Shown here: piece after piece, positions 24,717 through 34,131 of the stretch
How positions within the stretch are numbered: the first letter of the stretch is position 1
Layout of the letters: every line of letters begins with the position of its first letter
Source of the DNA: Acinetobacter sp. WC-141
GTDB taxonomy: Bacteria; Pseudomonadota; Gammaproteobacteria; Pseudomonadales; Moraxellaceae
Direction of reading: 5' to 3'
Assembly (NCBI RefSeq): GCF_000313935.1
Contig: NZ_AMSS01000054.1
Coordinates: forward strand, 44,192-108,191
DNA length: 64,000 nucleotides
Notes under the pieces: model-generated
What the model was told of the DNA's origin: nothing
The model's input: only the letters and a program-made list of their open reading frames with translations
Databases searched by the model: none
Program-made: the position numbers and the translations under genes

Positions 24717-26084
24717 ATGCCACCAAGACAGTCTTTAATTCATCAGCAAAATTTATGGAAAACATTTTTTGTTTTCTTGCTGCCTCTGATTGCAACCAAT
24801 ATTTTGCAGAACTTGTCGGGAACCATTAATACCATCTTTGTTGGTCAAATGATGGGAGTTGATGCGATTGCCGCCGTCTCGGTTTTTTTCCCTATTTTAT
24901 TTTTGCTCCTCGCTTTTATTATCGGGATTTCAACGGGTACGACTGTTTTAGTAGGGCAAGCATGGGGCGCGCAAAATATAGAGAAAGTCCAAAGTGTGGT
25001 CGGTTCTACCCTGTTTATGACATTGATTGGGGGAGTAATTACCGCGATTATTGGTGTGTTTTTTGCCCATGATATTTTAGAGTTATTAGGTACGGATCCA
25101 AAGGTGATGCATCTCTCTTTGCCTTATGTGCAATGGATGCTGGCGGGTAGCCCGCTTCTATTTGTCTATATTATTTACACTTCAATTTTACGTGGTGTGG
25201 GTGACAGTACAACCCCATTAATTGCCCTTGCTTTAACCAGTGTGATTGGTTTGGTGATTACCCCAATATTACTTAAAGGTTATTTTGGCTTACCGGCTCT
25301 TGGGATTATTGCTCCAGCAATCGCAACGATCACAGGTTATGTGGCTATTTTGATTTTTCTCGCGATTTATCTAAACAAGAAAAATCATCCGCTTCGACCA
25401 AATCGGCAGCTTTTGCAACATATCCGTCACAATCCAGAACTGAGCAAAATCATTTTGCGCTTAGGCGTTCCAACCGGCATTCAAATGATTACGACCTCAA
25501 TGGCTGGCTTGGTTATTGTTGGGTTAGTTAACCATTACGGTTCGCATGCGACAGCAGCGTATGGTGCGGTGAATCAGGTGCTCAATTACATCCAATTCCC
25601 TGCTTTATCAATCTCAATTGCAGCTTCAATTTTTGCCGCACAAGCGATTGGTGCTGGCAAATCAGATCTGTTAGCACGAGTAACCCGCACAGCTTTGGGA
25701 ATGAACTTCTTATTTACAGGTGCCTTAATTGCACTTGGCTATCTATTTTCTAAATATTTAATGGCTTTGTTTATTACCGACCCAACTGTGGTGGTGTTAG
25801 GGCAGCAACTTTTATTTATTGTACTTTGGGCAATTTTATTCTTTGGTGCAGGTGCCATTTTTGCATCCATCATGCGTGCCAGTGGAACTGTTACCGTTCC
25901 AATGCTGTTAAACATCTCTGCTATTTTATTTATTGAAATTCCATGTGCTTACTGGTTTAGTTCAATATGGGGGCTTAAAGGAATCTGGGTTGCTTATGCC
26001 TTAGCATTTGTCAGTTTATGTATTATTCAAGGCTTGTATTACCAATTTATCTGGAAGAAAAAGAAGATCAAAGTTCTTATTTAG
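24717..26084 (+). CDS. MATE-family efflux transporter
   Basis: A 455-residue inner-membrane protein with about 12 transmembrane helices in two halves. It begins PRQSLIHQQNLWKTFFVFLLPLIATN and contains the MATE signature INTIFVGQMMGVDAIAAVS and GTTVLVGQAWGAQN in the first half, with the repeat-like NHYGSHATAAYGAVNQV in the second. MATE proteins export drugs or metabolites in exchange for sodium or protons. The ATG at 24717 follows TGGAGA. The N-terminus does not match AbeM of Acinetobacter, so no name is given. Confidence 0.86.
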   Translation: MPPRQSLIHQQNLWKTFFVFLLPLIATNILQNLSGTINTIFVGQMMGVDAIAAVSVFFPILFLLLAFIIGISTGTTVLVGQAWGAQNIEKVQSVVGSTLFMTLIGGVITAIIGVFFAHDILELLGTDPKVMHLSLPYVQWMLAGSPLLFVYIIYTSILRGVGDSTTPLIALALTSVIGLVITPILLKGYFGLPALGIIAPAIATITGYVAILIFLAIYLNKKNHPLRPNRQLLQHIRHNPELSKIILRLGVPTGIQMITTSMAGLVIVGLVNHYGSHATAAYGAVNQVLNYIQFPALSISIAASIFAAQAIGAGKSDLLARVTRTALGMNFLFTGALIALGYLFSKYLMALFITDPTVVVLGQQLLFIVLWAILFFGAGAIFASIMRASGTVTVPMLLNISAILFIEIPCAYWFSSIWGLKGIWVAYALAFVSLCIIQGLYYQFIWKKKKIKVLI

Positions 26085-26101
26085 AACTAACTAAACCTCA
26101 T

Positions 26102-26132
26102 AAAAAAAGCCATCATTTGATGGCTTTTTTAC
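26102..26132. terminator. Bidirectional terminator, MATE gene/SDR gene
   Basis: AAAAAAAGCCATCA, loop TT, TGATGGCTTTTTT, lying between convergent genes. Confidence 0.85.
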
Positions 26133-26140
26133 TTTAAAAA

Positions 26141-26974
26141 TTATTTCATTAACTTGGTCACAATCGTAGAAGCACGTTGATATCCTGTTGGGAATAAACG
26201 CTGGAAAGCATCAAGAATTTTTGCGTCACTGCCAATCAATAAACGGCGTTTATTTTTCAATACTGCTTGTAAAATTTGACGAGCTGCCTCTTCAGGTGGA
26301 GTACGTAGTAACTTGTCAAAGTTTTGGATCGATTTTGTTGGGTCCATACCCAAACTATTCAGGCTATCGCTCATTTTTGCAGATTTAGCAATATTGGTGC
26401 GAATGCCGCCCGGATGAACACACAAAGAGCTTACGCCACTTTTTTCAATATCTAACTCTTGGCGTAATGATTCGGTAAAACCACGTACAGCAAATTTAGT
26501 CGCATTATACCCAGATTGAGTCGGTTGAGCAGTCAGACCAAATAGGCTCGAGATGTTAATAATATGGCCATCTTGAGTTTGCTTAATGAAAGGTAAAAAC
26601 TCTTTAGTTCCGTACACGACACCCCAGAAATTAATCCCAACAATCCACTCTAAATCTTCGTAGGTCGCACCTTCAACAGTTGAACCTAACGCAACGCCAG
26701 CATTGTTAAAAATCAGGTTAACCGAGCCATGATCTTGAACTGTTTCTTGTGCCCATTGCTTTACTGCTTCACGGTCAGAAACATCAAGTTTTTTAGTGGT
26801 AACAGTAATATCGCTATACGGTTTTAAAAGCTCAACGGTTTGCGCTAATCCCTTTTCATTAATATCGCTTAATGAAAGATGACAGCCCTGTTTTGCCAAA
26901 AGAATTGCTAACTGTTGTCCAATGCCCGAACCCGCGCCCGTAATTGCAGCGACTTTGTTTTTAAAATTTTTCAT
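26141..26974 (-). CDS. Short-chain dehydrogenase/reductase
   Basis: A 277-residue classical SDR. It has the nucleotide-binding GAGSGIGQQLA near residue 12, NNAGVALGS, the catalytic Ser in IINISSLFGLT, and the YNATK active-site motif in SGYNATKFAVRG. The C-terminal part (PPEEAARQILQAVLKNKRRLLIG) is typical of SDRs on lipid or alcohol substrates, but the substrate is unknown. The ATG at 26974 has an AAAGGATGG site; the frame extends to 27004 without one. Divergent from the TetR gene across a region with a perfect palindrome, so it is probably controlled by that regulator. Confidence 0.87.
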   Translation of the reverse strand: MKNFKNKVAAITGAGSGIGQQLAILLAKQGCHLSLSDINEKGLAQTVELLKPYSDITVTTKKLDVSDREAVKQWAQETVQDHGSVNLIFNNAGVALGSTVEGATYEDLEWIVGINFWGVVYGTKEFLPFIKQTQDGHIINISSLFGLTAQPTQSGYNATKFAVRGFTESLRQELDIEKSGVSSLCVHPGGIRTNIAKSAKMSDSLNSLGMDPTKSIQNFDKLLRTPPEEAARQILQAVLKNKRRLLIGSDAKILDAFQRLFPTGYQRASTIVTKLMK

Positions 26975-27048
26975 TGTCCATCCTTTGTTTTTCGAAATTT
27001 GCACAGTCGGTTCATTGCATGTGCAATTCAGACCTCTTCAATATAATT

Positions 27049-27068
27049 TTGACAATATCCATTGTCAA
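27049..27068. promoter_or_regulatory. Candidate TetR operator, perfect inverted repeat
   Basis: TTGACAAT-ATCC-ATTGTCAA: two 8-bp arms match exactly around a 4-base spacer. It lies in the divergent region between the SDR and TetR genes, near likely promoter elements of both. TetR proteins commonly bind such sites and repress divergent neighbours, so autoregulation plus control of the SDR is inferred. Confidence 0.6.
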
Positions 27069-27186
27069 TATAGTACACTGTAATTTCAGATAGAATGGCA
27101 CAATTCTGCTGAGAGCTTTATCATAGTAAGCATATTTGGGCAAAACCTATAAATTAGGAAAGCATTCATTAGGACACGACTTATTT

Positions 27187-27858
27187 ATGGCGACAAACGA
27201 CTCAACCAGTAAAAAGAAAACAAAAACTGTGAGTAAAGAACGTCAGTTCAAAGGGTTATCTCTATCTGAACGTAAAGAGGCACGCCGTGAAAAACTGATT
27301 GAAGCAGGTATTGCGACCTACGGAACGCTCGGTTTTTTTTCAGTGACCGTCAAGGATGTCTGCCAAGAAGCAAAACTCACAGAACGCTATTTTTATGAAT
27401 CATTTAAAAAGAGTGAAGATTTATTCCAAACCATCTTTTTAAAAATGATTGAAGAATTACAGCAAAACTTAATGCAAGCTGTCATTAAAGCGACACCCGA
27501 TCCAGAAAAAATGGTGGATGCTGGCTTAAGAGCGCTTCTGACGACATTAAAAAACGATCCAAGATTAGCTCGCATTGTCTATGTTGACGCAGTTTTGGTC
27601 CAAGAATTACATAATCAGGCCACCATTCAAGAGACACTTGCGCAATTTGATCGCATGATTCAGGCCTTTGTTATGTTGACCATGCCGCAAATTCAACATC
27701 ATGAAAATGAGCTCTCTTTAATCGCCACTGGCTTAAATGGATATGTCACTCAAATTGCAATTCGATGGGTCATGGGAGGGTTTGAGCAGTCTCTTGAGCA
27801 GGTTTTAACCGCGTGCCGCATTGTTTTCTTATCTTTATTAGCTCAAGTTTCAAAATAA
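27187..27858 (+). CDS. TetR/AcrR-family transcriptional regulator
   Basis: A 223-residue regulator. A Lys/Ser/Thr-rich N-terminal tail (about 35 residues) precedes the DNA-binding domain ERKEARREKLIEAGIATYG, TVKDVCQEAKLTERYFYESF and KKSEDLFQTIF at about residues 35-85. The rest is the helical ligand-binding and dimer domain. The start is uncertain: the ATG at 27187 is chosen, with AGGA somewhat far upstream; a TTG lies at 27136. It is divergent from the SDR gene and probably acts at the palindrome 27049-27068. Confidence 0.83.
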   Translation: MATNDSTSKKKTKTVSKERQFKGLSLSERKEARREKLIEAGIATYGTLGFFSVTVKDVCQEAKLTERYFYESFKKSEDLFQTIFLKMIEELQQNLMQAVIKATPDPEKMVDAGLRALLTTLKNDPRLARIVYVDAVLVQELHNQATIQETLAQFDRMIQAFVMLTMPQIQHHENELSLIATGLNGYVTQIAIRWVMGGFEQSLEQVLTACRIVFLSLLAQVSK

Positions 27859-27951
27859 TATTAAAGTTTTTTGACAGCCATAAATGTGCAAAACTAGTTA
27901 AGCTATTCAAGTGATAACCTGTTGAATGATTTTAAGAAAATTAAAGTATTC

Positions 27952-27969
27952 GTGTCACAATTTGGTCAT
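27952..27969 (+). promoter_or_regulatory. Candidate Pho box upstream of phoB
   Basis: GTGTCAC and TGGTCAT half-sites begin exactly 11 bases apart, resembling the CTGTCAT direct repeat bound by PhoB. Further single half-like elements (TTGTCATA and CTGTCATA) lie between here and the phoB start. Autoregulation of phoBR by PhoB is known in other proteobacteria; here it is inferred from the repeat. Confidence 0.45.
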
Positions 27970-28112
27970 ACCTTTGCCTTACTTTTGTCACAAATTATTG
28001 CTAAATTTAATTTTATAGACTTTTCTGCAATGAAATTGTCATAATTAATCTTTGTAATAAGCCTGTCATAACTACAAAACGGTTCACCGTTAAATCTATA
28101 GGATATTGCGCT

Positions 28113-28823
28113 GTGAAAGATGACTATATTTTAATTGTCGATGATGAGCTTCCTATTCGTGAAATGATCCATACTTCTTTGGACATGGCAGGCTTTCAGT
28201 GTTTACAGGCAGAAGATGCCAAACAAGCTCATCAAATTATCGTCGACCAACGTCCGGCGCTTATCTTGCTTGATTGGATGTTACCTGGAGGCGTAAGTGG
28301 TGTTGATTTATGTCGCCGCTTAAAACGAGATGAAAACCTGGCAGAAATTCCGGTCATTATGTTGACTGCCCGCGGAGAAGAAGACCATAAAGTACAAGGT
28401 CTTGACGCAGGTGCAGATGACTACATGACTAAGCCGTTCTCAACACGTGAACTGGTTTCACGTATTAAGGCAGTTCTTCGTCGTGCTAATGCATTAAGTG
28501 GCGAAAAAACCATTGATGCCAATGGATTAATTCTTGATCCTGTAAGCCAGCGTGTTAGCTTTGGCAACAGCATTTTAGATATGGGTCCAACTGAATACCG
28601 CTTACTTGCGTTTTTTATGACCCATCCAGAGCGTGCATATACACGTGCCCAGTTGCTCGATCAGGTGTGGGGCGGTAATGTATATATTGAAGATCGAACT
28701 ATCGATGTACATATCCGTCGTTTACGTAAAGTTTTAGAACCTTTCGGTGTTGACCGATTTGTTCAGACTGTGCGTGGAACAGGCTACCGCTTCTCAACAC
28801 GTGCAGATTTAGCCGCAGGTTAA
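28113..28823 (+). CDS. phoB: Phosphate response regulator PhoB
   Basis: A 236-residue OmpR-class response regulator. The receiver domain has the acidic pair in [10 protein letters not shown], the phosphorylated Asp in [14 protein letters not shown], and the conserved Lys in [10 protein letters not shown]. The C-terminal winged helix has [24 protein letters not shown] and [11 protein letters not shown]. The sequence is PhoB-like throughout. The start is a GTG at 28113 with an AGGATA site. phoR follows after nine bases, forming the classical phosphate-starvation pair. Confidence 0.93.
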   Translation: MKDDYILIVDDELPIREMIHTSLDMAGFQCLQAEDAKQAHQIIVDQRPALILLDWMLPGGVSGVDLCRRLKRDENLAEIPVIMLTARGEEDHKVQGLDAGADDYMTKPFSTRELVSRIKAVLRRANALSGEKTIDANGLILDPVSQRVSFGNSILDMGPTEYRLLAFFMTHPERAYTRAQLLDQVWGGNVYIEDRTIDVHIRRLRKVLEPFGVDRFVQTVRGTGYRFSTRADLAAG

Positions 28824-28832
28824 CCAAGATTT

Positions 28833-30191
28833 ATGTATGAACCCTACCCCGTCCCCGAACAGGTACGTGAACAAAAGCTTTCCCGCTACAGTAGTTTATG
28901 GACGTTTGCCAAACAAGATTTACGGCTCTTATTATTTTTTCTAATTATTGCCGGTTTAGTCGGTTTAGGCCTTGGGTATTTCTGGAGCTGTATTTTTATC
29001 GCCTTTGTGGTGTTCTTTACACTCCAGTTGCGTTCTTTATATCTGGTCAATGACTGGATTGCGAATAAGCCTTATGACGTTCCTCCAAATCTTAACGGGA
29101 TTTGGGGGGCATTATTATTTAATGTTTACCGTGCTCAGCGTCAGGAGCGAATTGTTCAGGCCGAAATGGTCGGTTTAATTGACCGAGCTCAATCATCTTT
29201 GGTTGCACTTGCTGAAGCCGTTGTTTTGATTGATGACCAACATCAAATCGAATGGTGGAACCCTGCTGCTGAACGTTTGTTAGGCATCAGCCCTCTCGAC
29301 CGTGGTCGAAATCTATTAACGATTTTACGCCAGCCGACCTTTATTGAATATTTTAACAATATTGATCAGGCACCCGATGGTATCAAGCTCCACTCTAATT
29401 TTGATGATGACCGTTATGTACAGGTTAAACTCACAAGATTTGGTGGAGAAAGTCGTTTATTGGTGGCTTACGACGTTACGCGTATGCACAACCTTGAACA
29501 AATGCGTAAAGACTTCGTCGATAATATTTCTCATGAACTTCGTACGCCTTTAACGGTACTGAGTGGTTATATCGAGACATTTACCGATCAGGAAGATATT
29601 AGTCCACGCTGGAAACGAGCATTTGATCAGATGCAGTCACAAACCAAACGCATGAATGCTTTGGTAAATGATTTACTACTGTTATCAAATTTAGAAAACA
29701 ACAAGAAAGTTGCAAAAAATCAGATTATTGAAATGCCGAGCTTAATGAATCAACTCTTTGATGATGCTCAGGCCTACAATGCGGATTATGGACACACGCT
29801 CAATTTACATATTGATAGTCACTGTGACCTGATTGGTTCTGACATGGAAATTGCCAGCGCGTTTAGTAACTTAATTACCAATGCTATTAAGTACACACCA
29901 AAAGGTGGAACCATTACCATTGGTTGGCACGATGACGGTGAACACGCTTACTTTAGTGTACAAGACACAGGCATCGGGATTAACCCAAAACATTTACCAC
30001 GTTTAACTGAACGCTTCTACCGAGTTGACAGCGACCGTAGTCGTCAAACTGGTGGTACAGGTTTAGGTTTGGCCATTGTGAAACACGTATTGATGCAACA
30101 TGGCGCGTATTTAGATGTGCAATCTAAAGAAAATGAAGGTTCAACGTTTACTGTAGTTTTTCCAAAAGAAAGACTATATAACATGACCTAA
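28833..30191 (+). CDS. phoR: Phosphate sensor histidine kinase PhoR
   Basis: A 452-residue membrane kinase. Two hydrophobic helices (about residues 32-70) are joined by almost no periplasmic loop, as in PhoR. A PAS domain follows (ALAEAVVLIDDQHQIEWWNPAAERLLG), then the phosphorylated His in DNISHELRTPLTVLSGY at about residue 230, then the ATPase domain with NLITNAIKYTPKGG, DTGIGI and GTGLGLAIVKHVL. Phosphate state is sensed through the Pst transporter and PhoU, which are not in the window. Confidence 0.92.
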   Translation: MYEPYPVPEQVREQKLSRYSSLWTFAKQDLRLLLFFLIIAGLVGLGLGYFWSCIFIAFVVFFTLQLRSLYLVNDWIANKPYDVPPNLNGIWGALLFNVYRAQRQERIVQAEMVGLIDRAQSSLVALAEAVVLIDDQHQIEWWNPAAERLLGISPLDRGRNLLTILRQPTFIEYFNNIDQAPDGIKLHSNFDDDRYVQVKLTRFGGESRLLVAYDVTRMHNLEQMRKDFVDNISHELRTPLTVLSGYIETFTDQEDISPRWKRAFDQMQSQTKRMNALVNDLLLLSNLENNKKVAKNQIIEMPSLMNQLFDDAQAYNADYGHTLNLHIDSHCDLIGSDMEIASAFSNLITNAIKYTPKGGTITIGWHDDGEHAYFSVQDTGIGINPKHLPRLTERFYRVDSDRSRQTGGTGLGLAIVKHVLMQHGAYLDVQSKENEGSTFTVVFPKERLYNMT

Positions 30192-30206
30192 ATCCCTCTT
30201 CAAATA

Positions 30207-30240
30207 TAAAAAGCCGGCTCATCAGTAGTCGGCTTTTTTG
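30207..30240. terminator. Bidirectional terminator, phoR/lipase
   Basis: AAAAGCCG, loop of about 15 bases, CGGCTTTTTT between the convergent phoR and lipase genes. Confidence 0.7.
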
Positions 30241-30256
30241 TAGCATTTAAACCCAA

Positions 30257-31453
30257 TTACTTAGAAGTTGAGCAATAGGACTTGGTCTCATTTTTCTCGA
30301 TTATGTTTAAAAAGTGAGTGGCAAAAGTATTGCTCTGACGCAGTGCATCGCGATGATCTCCGCCATCAATCGTTTGATAGATGGTCGGTTTTTTTAATTT
30401 ACATAGCTGCTGATAATAAGCAGATGTCCCTCTAGGGTCGACTAAATGATCTTTAGAACCCTGAACAATCATTAATGGTACGGTCGGCACCATATTTTCA
30501 ATGGACTGTTGTTTTAGATAAGCCAAAAGAGGTTTTAAGTCTGCATTAGGGCGAAATATGCTAGAAGGAGATTTCTTCAAATCAGTTTGAAGTTCAGATA
30601 AACAGCGGCTGCGCGCTTGAGTTAGCACCGTGTTCATTTCTGGACTAACTAAATTTTCAGGAACAATACTTGGTTCTGCGGCTTGTGCTCCCAATAATAC
30701 AATCGGAAAAAAAGCAGCCACACTAGGTTCTGGGTTCGGATTAGTTTTCACGTATTCTGCAATACCCTCATATTGATAGCCGCCTGGCGCAAGAGCGATC
30801 GCTCCTTTTAAATCTAATTCGGGTGCATCTTTTTGACCATAGGCAGATACGGCAATTGCCGCAGCCCCGCCTTGACTGTGCCCCATCACCAACCACTGTT
30901 TATTAAAATTTTTAGGCTTAAGTACATGTAATGCCCGCACAGCATCGACCACCGTATGGAGCTGGCTCTTTGCATTCATATATGGATGCGCACCTAATGT
31001 ACCTAGACCTTGATAATCAGGTGCGACAACTGCATAGCCACGTGCAAGCCATGCATCTAAAGCTTTGGAAGCAACTTCTTGGTATGAATGAACTGGTCCG
31101 CCCACATAATCACCCGAAGGTGCACATGTGTCGGCAACTCCCGTCGTACCATGCGCCCAAGCAAGTACAGGCCAGCCATTTTTTGGAGGTGTGCCTTTAG
31201 GTAATAAAATAAAAGCCGATGCAACAATAGCTTCGCCCTGAATACCTCGACTACGATAATTTACTAATAAGCGCTGATCTGCATGAGGAAATAAACTCGT
31301 CACATCTTGCTGTTCTAGAGACAATATTGAACCCGGTTTTTCGCTCACAATTTGCTTATCCAAATCTGTAATTGGAGAAGCCGTAGCAGAGCCAGACACT
31401 AAACACGCACAGCTAAGTAAAGTATTTAAAAAAGAATTACTTTTTCTAATCAA
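30257..31453 (-). CDS. Exported lipase, secretory-lipase family
   Basis: A 398-residue protein with a signal peptide ending near SATA-SPI. The hydrolase domain has WAHGTTGVADTCAPS, the nucleophile elbow MGHSQGGAAAI with Ser193, the Asp in VQGSKDHLVDP, and the His in IDGGDHRDALRQ. This fits the LIP (PF03583) family, originally from fungal secretory lipases and common in Acinetobacter. It may act on short-chain esters outside the cytoplasm. The C-terminal KNETKSYCSTSK looks like a short tail. It is divergent from the AcfC-like gene. Confidence 0.82.
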   Translation of the reverse strand: MIRKSNSFLNTLLSCACLVSGSATASPITDLDKQIVSEKPGSILSLEQQDVTSLFPHADQRLLVNYRSRGIQGEAIVASAFILLPKGTPPKNGWPVLAWAHGTTGVADTCAPSGDYVGGPVHSYQEVASKALDAWLARGYAVVAPDYQGLGTLGAHPYMNAKSQLHTVVDAVRALHVLKPKNFNKQWLVMGHSQGGAAAIAVSAYGQKDAPELDLKGAIALAPGGYQYEGIAEYVKTNPNPEPSVAAFFPIVLLGAQAAEPSIVPENLVSPEMNTVLTQARSRCLSELQTDLKKSPSSIFRPNADLKPLLAYLKQQSIENMVPTVPLMIVQGSKDHLVDPRGTSAYYQQLCKLKKPTIYQTIDGGDHRDALRQSNTFATHFLNIIEKNETKSYCSTSK

Positions 31454-31694
31454 GGGATTACTCCTCTATTATTTACACTATATATTTTTAAATAAACAAT
31501 TTATAAAATATAAATTACCATAAAATTATCAATATTTATATTCAAAGTAAAATAAATTACCTTTATATAACCACTTAAAATTTAATTAAAATATATTTTA
31601 AAGAAACGCATTATAAATATCGTTGCAAAAATTAATCACATTTAAATAATAAAAAATATATGCTGATATTTTCTTAATTACTATAGCAATCAAA

Positions 31695-32456
31695 ATGTCA
31701 AAACAATATAAATTTATACAGTACCTGCTTTACCTTATTCTCGGTTCTCTATCAATGCATAGCTTTGCAGATGTACAAGTATATGGTCCTGGTGGGCCAG
31801 CACCCGCCATGAAAGAAGCAGCCAAACAATTCACCAATAAAACTGGTATAGCAGTTCAGGTGACGTCTGGCCCTACTTCTCAATGGTCTGAAAAAGCGAA
31901 ACTAGACGCCGATGTTATCTATAGTGGTTCCGAAGCGATGATGTCTGATTTCGAAAATGCTTTTTCTGAACACATTATAAAAGACTCGGTAGAACCTTTA
32001 TATTTACGTCCAGCGGCCATTTTAGTAAGGCAAGGAAACCCTAAAAATATTAAAGGATTTAAAGACCTAGCTAAACCCGGTATTAAAGTTTTAGTGACCC
32101 ATGGTGCAGGTCAAGTTGGCATGTGGGAAGATATTGCTGGCAGAACCGGAAATATTCAATTAACAAAATCCTTTCGAAAGAATATCGTCACCTATGCAGC
32201 CAATACAGGTATTGCCAAGAAAAACTGGGAAGAAAATAATAGTTACGATGCTTGGTTAGTCTTTAATATTTGGGGAATTAGTAGCCCAAACGTTGGACAA
32301 ATTATTCCTATCGAACCAGAGCTGGTTGTCTATCGTGATACAGGTGTTGCCTTAACCAAACATAGTTTAAAAGACGCTGAAGCTAAACGCTTTGTAGAGT
32401 TTTTATCGTCTCAGCAAGGTAATGCTATTTTCAAAAAATATGGTTGGACTAAATAG
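31695..32456 (+). CDS. AcfC-like periplasmic substrate-binding protein
   Basis: A 253-residue exported protein with a signal peptide ending near SFA-DVQ. The start of the mature part, VQVYGPGGPAPAMKEAAKQFT, and GPTSQWSEKAKLDADVIYSGSEAMM match the accessory colonisation factor AcfC group of type 2 periplasmic binding proteins, related to sulfate/molybdate binders. Later VTHGAGQVGMWEDIAGRTG and SYDAWLVFNIWG are also AcfC-like. No permease or ATPase gene lies beside it, so its transport partner is unknown. A short clear terminator follows. Confidence 0.75.
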   Translation: MSKQYKFIQYLLYLILGSLSMHSFADVQVYGPGGPAPAMKEAAKQFTNKTGIAVQVTSGPTSQWSEKAKLDADVIYSGSEAMMSDFENAFSEHIIKDSVEPLYLRPAAILVRQGNPKNIKGFKDLAKPGIKVLVTHGAGQVGMWEDIAGRTGNIQLTKSFRKNIVTYAANTGIAKKNWEENNSYDAWLVFNIWGISSPNVGQIIPIEPELVVYRDTGVALTKHSLKDAEAKRFVEFLSSQQGNAIFKKYGWTK

Positions 32457-32458
32457 TT

Positions 32459-32485
32459 AAAAAAGGGAGCTCAGCTCCCTTTTTC
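32459..32485. terminator. Bidirectional terminator, AcfC-like/formamidase
   Basis: AAAAAGGGAGC, loop TCA, GCTCCCTTTTT between convergent genes. Confidence 0.85.
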
Positions 32486-32486
32486 A

Positions 32487-33707
32487 TTACTTACTTTCAA
32501 ACTCTTTAAAATCTGCTTTTCTGATTTTTGCATGAATACCTTTGGTTTTATCTACAACTTGTGAAACTTCAAAATCAGTTGCGGCACTTAAATACGCATA
32601 TGCTGTCGCCTCATCAATCCCGTATTCTTGGTTTAAGAAACGAATGGCTTCACGTGTAGACTTTTTCATGGCTTCATCTAAATCTTCATCAAGTCCCGGC
32701 GTAATCCAGAACTCAGCATTTTCAGCTAAAGGCTGTTTTAAATCTTTGCCTGGTATTTTGTCTTTACCTGCCTTGAGCAAGGTAAATTTCAGCGTCGCAC
32801 GTGCGGAAGCTTCTAGAGCAGTTAATGCTACTTCACCATCCCCTTGCGCAAAATGGCTATCACCCGTATAGAATAACGCGCCCTTGACCTGAACAGGATA
32901 ATAAGCCGTTGAACCTGCACCTAACTCATTAATATCAATATTTCCACCATACAGTGCAGGGGGTACAGAGTGAACAGGTTCAGACGTATTTGCTGCTACG
33001 CCCATAATTCCCATAAAAGGATATAGCGGAAAACGTATTGATTTACCCGACTCTGTTTTTAATACCCCTTCGTATTCACCTTGAGCATTTTTTTCAATGG
33101 GGGTGAAAATTGAGACATTTCCATAGTGTTCAGGATGCTCAGCCGAGGCGTTTTCTTGTTTTGCTTTTTTAGGAAATTCTCCCGCTAAAGCACCTTTACC
33201 ATGTCTGTTGGAAATAACACCGTAAGGTACACGCGGCTCCACTTTAAGTACTTCAACTTTCAAAATATCGCCGGGCTGTGCACCTTCAATTGCAACAGGA
33301 CCTGTCACAATATGTGGTCCATCTTTATGAAAATCATGCTTTAATTTCGACTGCGTAATCGTTTTTGCATCTTCCAATATTTCATTAGCTTTTACACCTT
33401 TCGATTGAAAGAACTTTTCAGCATTACGTCCTTGGTCTTCAAGCAAACCTTCATGAGAAACCGTATCAAATGTCACGACACTACCCGACGGAACAGTAAG
33501 AACGGGTTTAGCATCCCGATTTGGTAAATAACCCCATGTGATCGTATTTAAGGTAGAGGGAACATAATAATTACCTTTATATTCGCCACTTTGAAGTTGG
33601 GTAGGTTGTTTTGAAATTTGATTTAAAACTTTAAAATCATTGGCATGGCTGAGTGAAATGCAAAGCACAGATAAAACCGAAGCTGTCAGGCGTTTAACTT
33701 TTAACAT
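32487..33707 (-). CDS. Exported acetamidase/formamidase-family protein
   Basis: A 406-residue member of the FmdA/AmdA family with a signal peptide (SVLSVLCISLSHA-NDF), which most cytosolic members lack. Family landmarks: LTVPSGSVVTFDTVSHEG, DGPHIVTGPVAIEGAQPGDILKVEVL, GGNIDINELGAGSTAYYPVQVKGALFYTGDSHFAQGDGEV (parts GGNIDINELGAGST and YTGDSHFAQGDGEV), in which D, H and E are likely metal ligands. It hydrolyses small amides in other species; whether this one does is unproved. The gene is convergent with the AcfC-like gene. Confidence 0.8.
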   Translation of the reverse strand: MLKVKRLTASVLSVLCISLSHANDFKVLNQISKQPTQLQSGEYKGNYYVPSTLNTITWGYLPNRDAKPVLTVPSGSVVTFDTVSHEGLLEDQGRNAEKFFQSKGVKANEILEDAKTITQSKLKHDFHKDGPHIVTGPVAIEGAQPGDILKVEVLKVEPRVPYGVISNRHGKGALAGEFPKKAKQENASAEHPEHYGNVSIFTPIEKNAQGEYEGVLKTESGKSIRFPLYPFMGIMGVAANTSEPVHSVPPALYGGNIDINELGAGSTAYYPVQVKGALFYTGDSHFAQGDGEVALTALEASARATLKFTLLKAGKDKIPGKDLKQPLAENAEFWITPGLDEDLDEAMKKSTREAIRFLNQEYGIDEATAYAYLSAATDFEVSQVVDKTKGIHAKIRKADFKEFESK

Positions 33708-34131
33708 GATTTCAGAACCTAAAAAATATGAAAATTACAGTAAGGTGCTGAATAATTAGCAATCATTGTGCCAAAGCTTTATTTATGTATGACCTAAAAT
33801 ATTATTCTCAGTTCTAGGAATTGAATAAATTTTTTATATTTAATACCTTATCTTTAAATAAAATTAAAATTACGACTTAAGTCTAACTTAAATATTTCTT
33901 TCTATTTTTGTTTATAAAATTTCAATCATATTAATATTTTGCTCTCTTCAGACACATATTTATCATCTAGCTCATGTAATGTACTCATTTAGATCACTTA
34001 ATAACAATTATATTCCATATTATATAAATCCAAAAATAGTTATATATTTTACTTTTATATAATTTAAATAAAAATAAACCCTGAATAATTAAACTCAGGG
34101 TTTATATATTTTCTAAGGGTGATATGGTTTA
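33708..34131. other. AT-rich intergenic region, no gene seen
   Basis: About 420 bases between the formamidase start and psd. It is almost entirely A and T with many short poly-A/T tracts. No plausible gene or RNA is seen. The far end carries the psd terminator. It is likely to hold the minus-strand formamidase promoter. Confidence 0.6.
34076..34106 (-). terminator. Terminator after psd
   Basis: AAACCCTGA, loop of about nine bases, TCAGGGTTT. It lies just beyond the psd stop, with weaker T-run than the others. Confidence 0.6.

Noticed and set aside
24717..26084. AbeM as the identity of the MATE transporter
   Set aside because: The N-terminal sequence does not match the AbeM start, so only the family is assigned.
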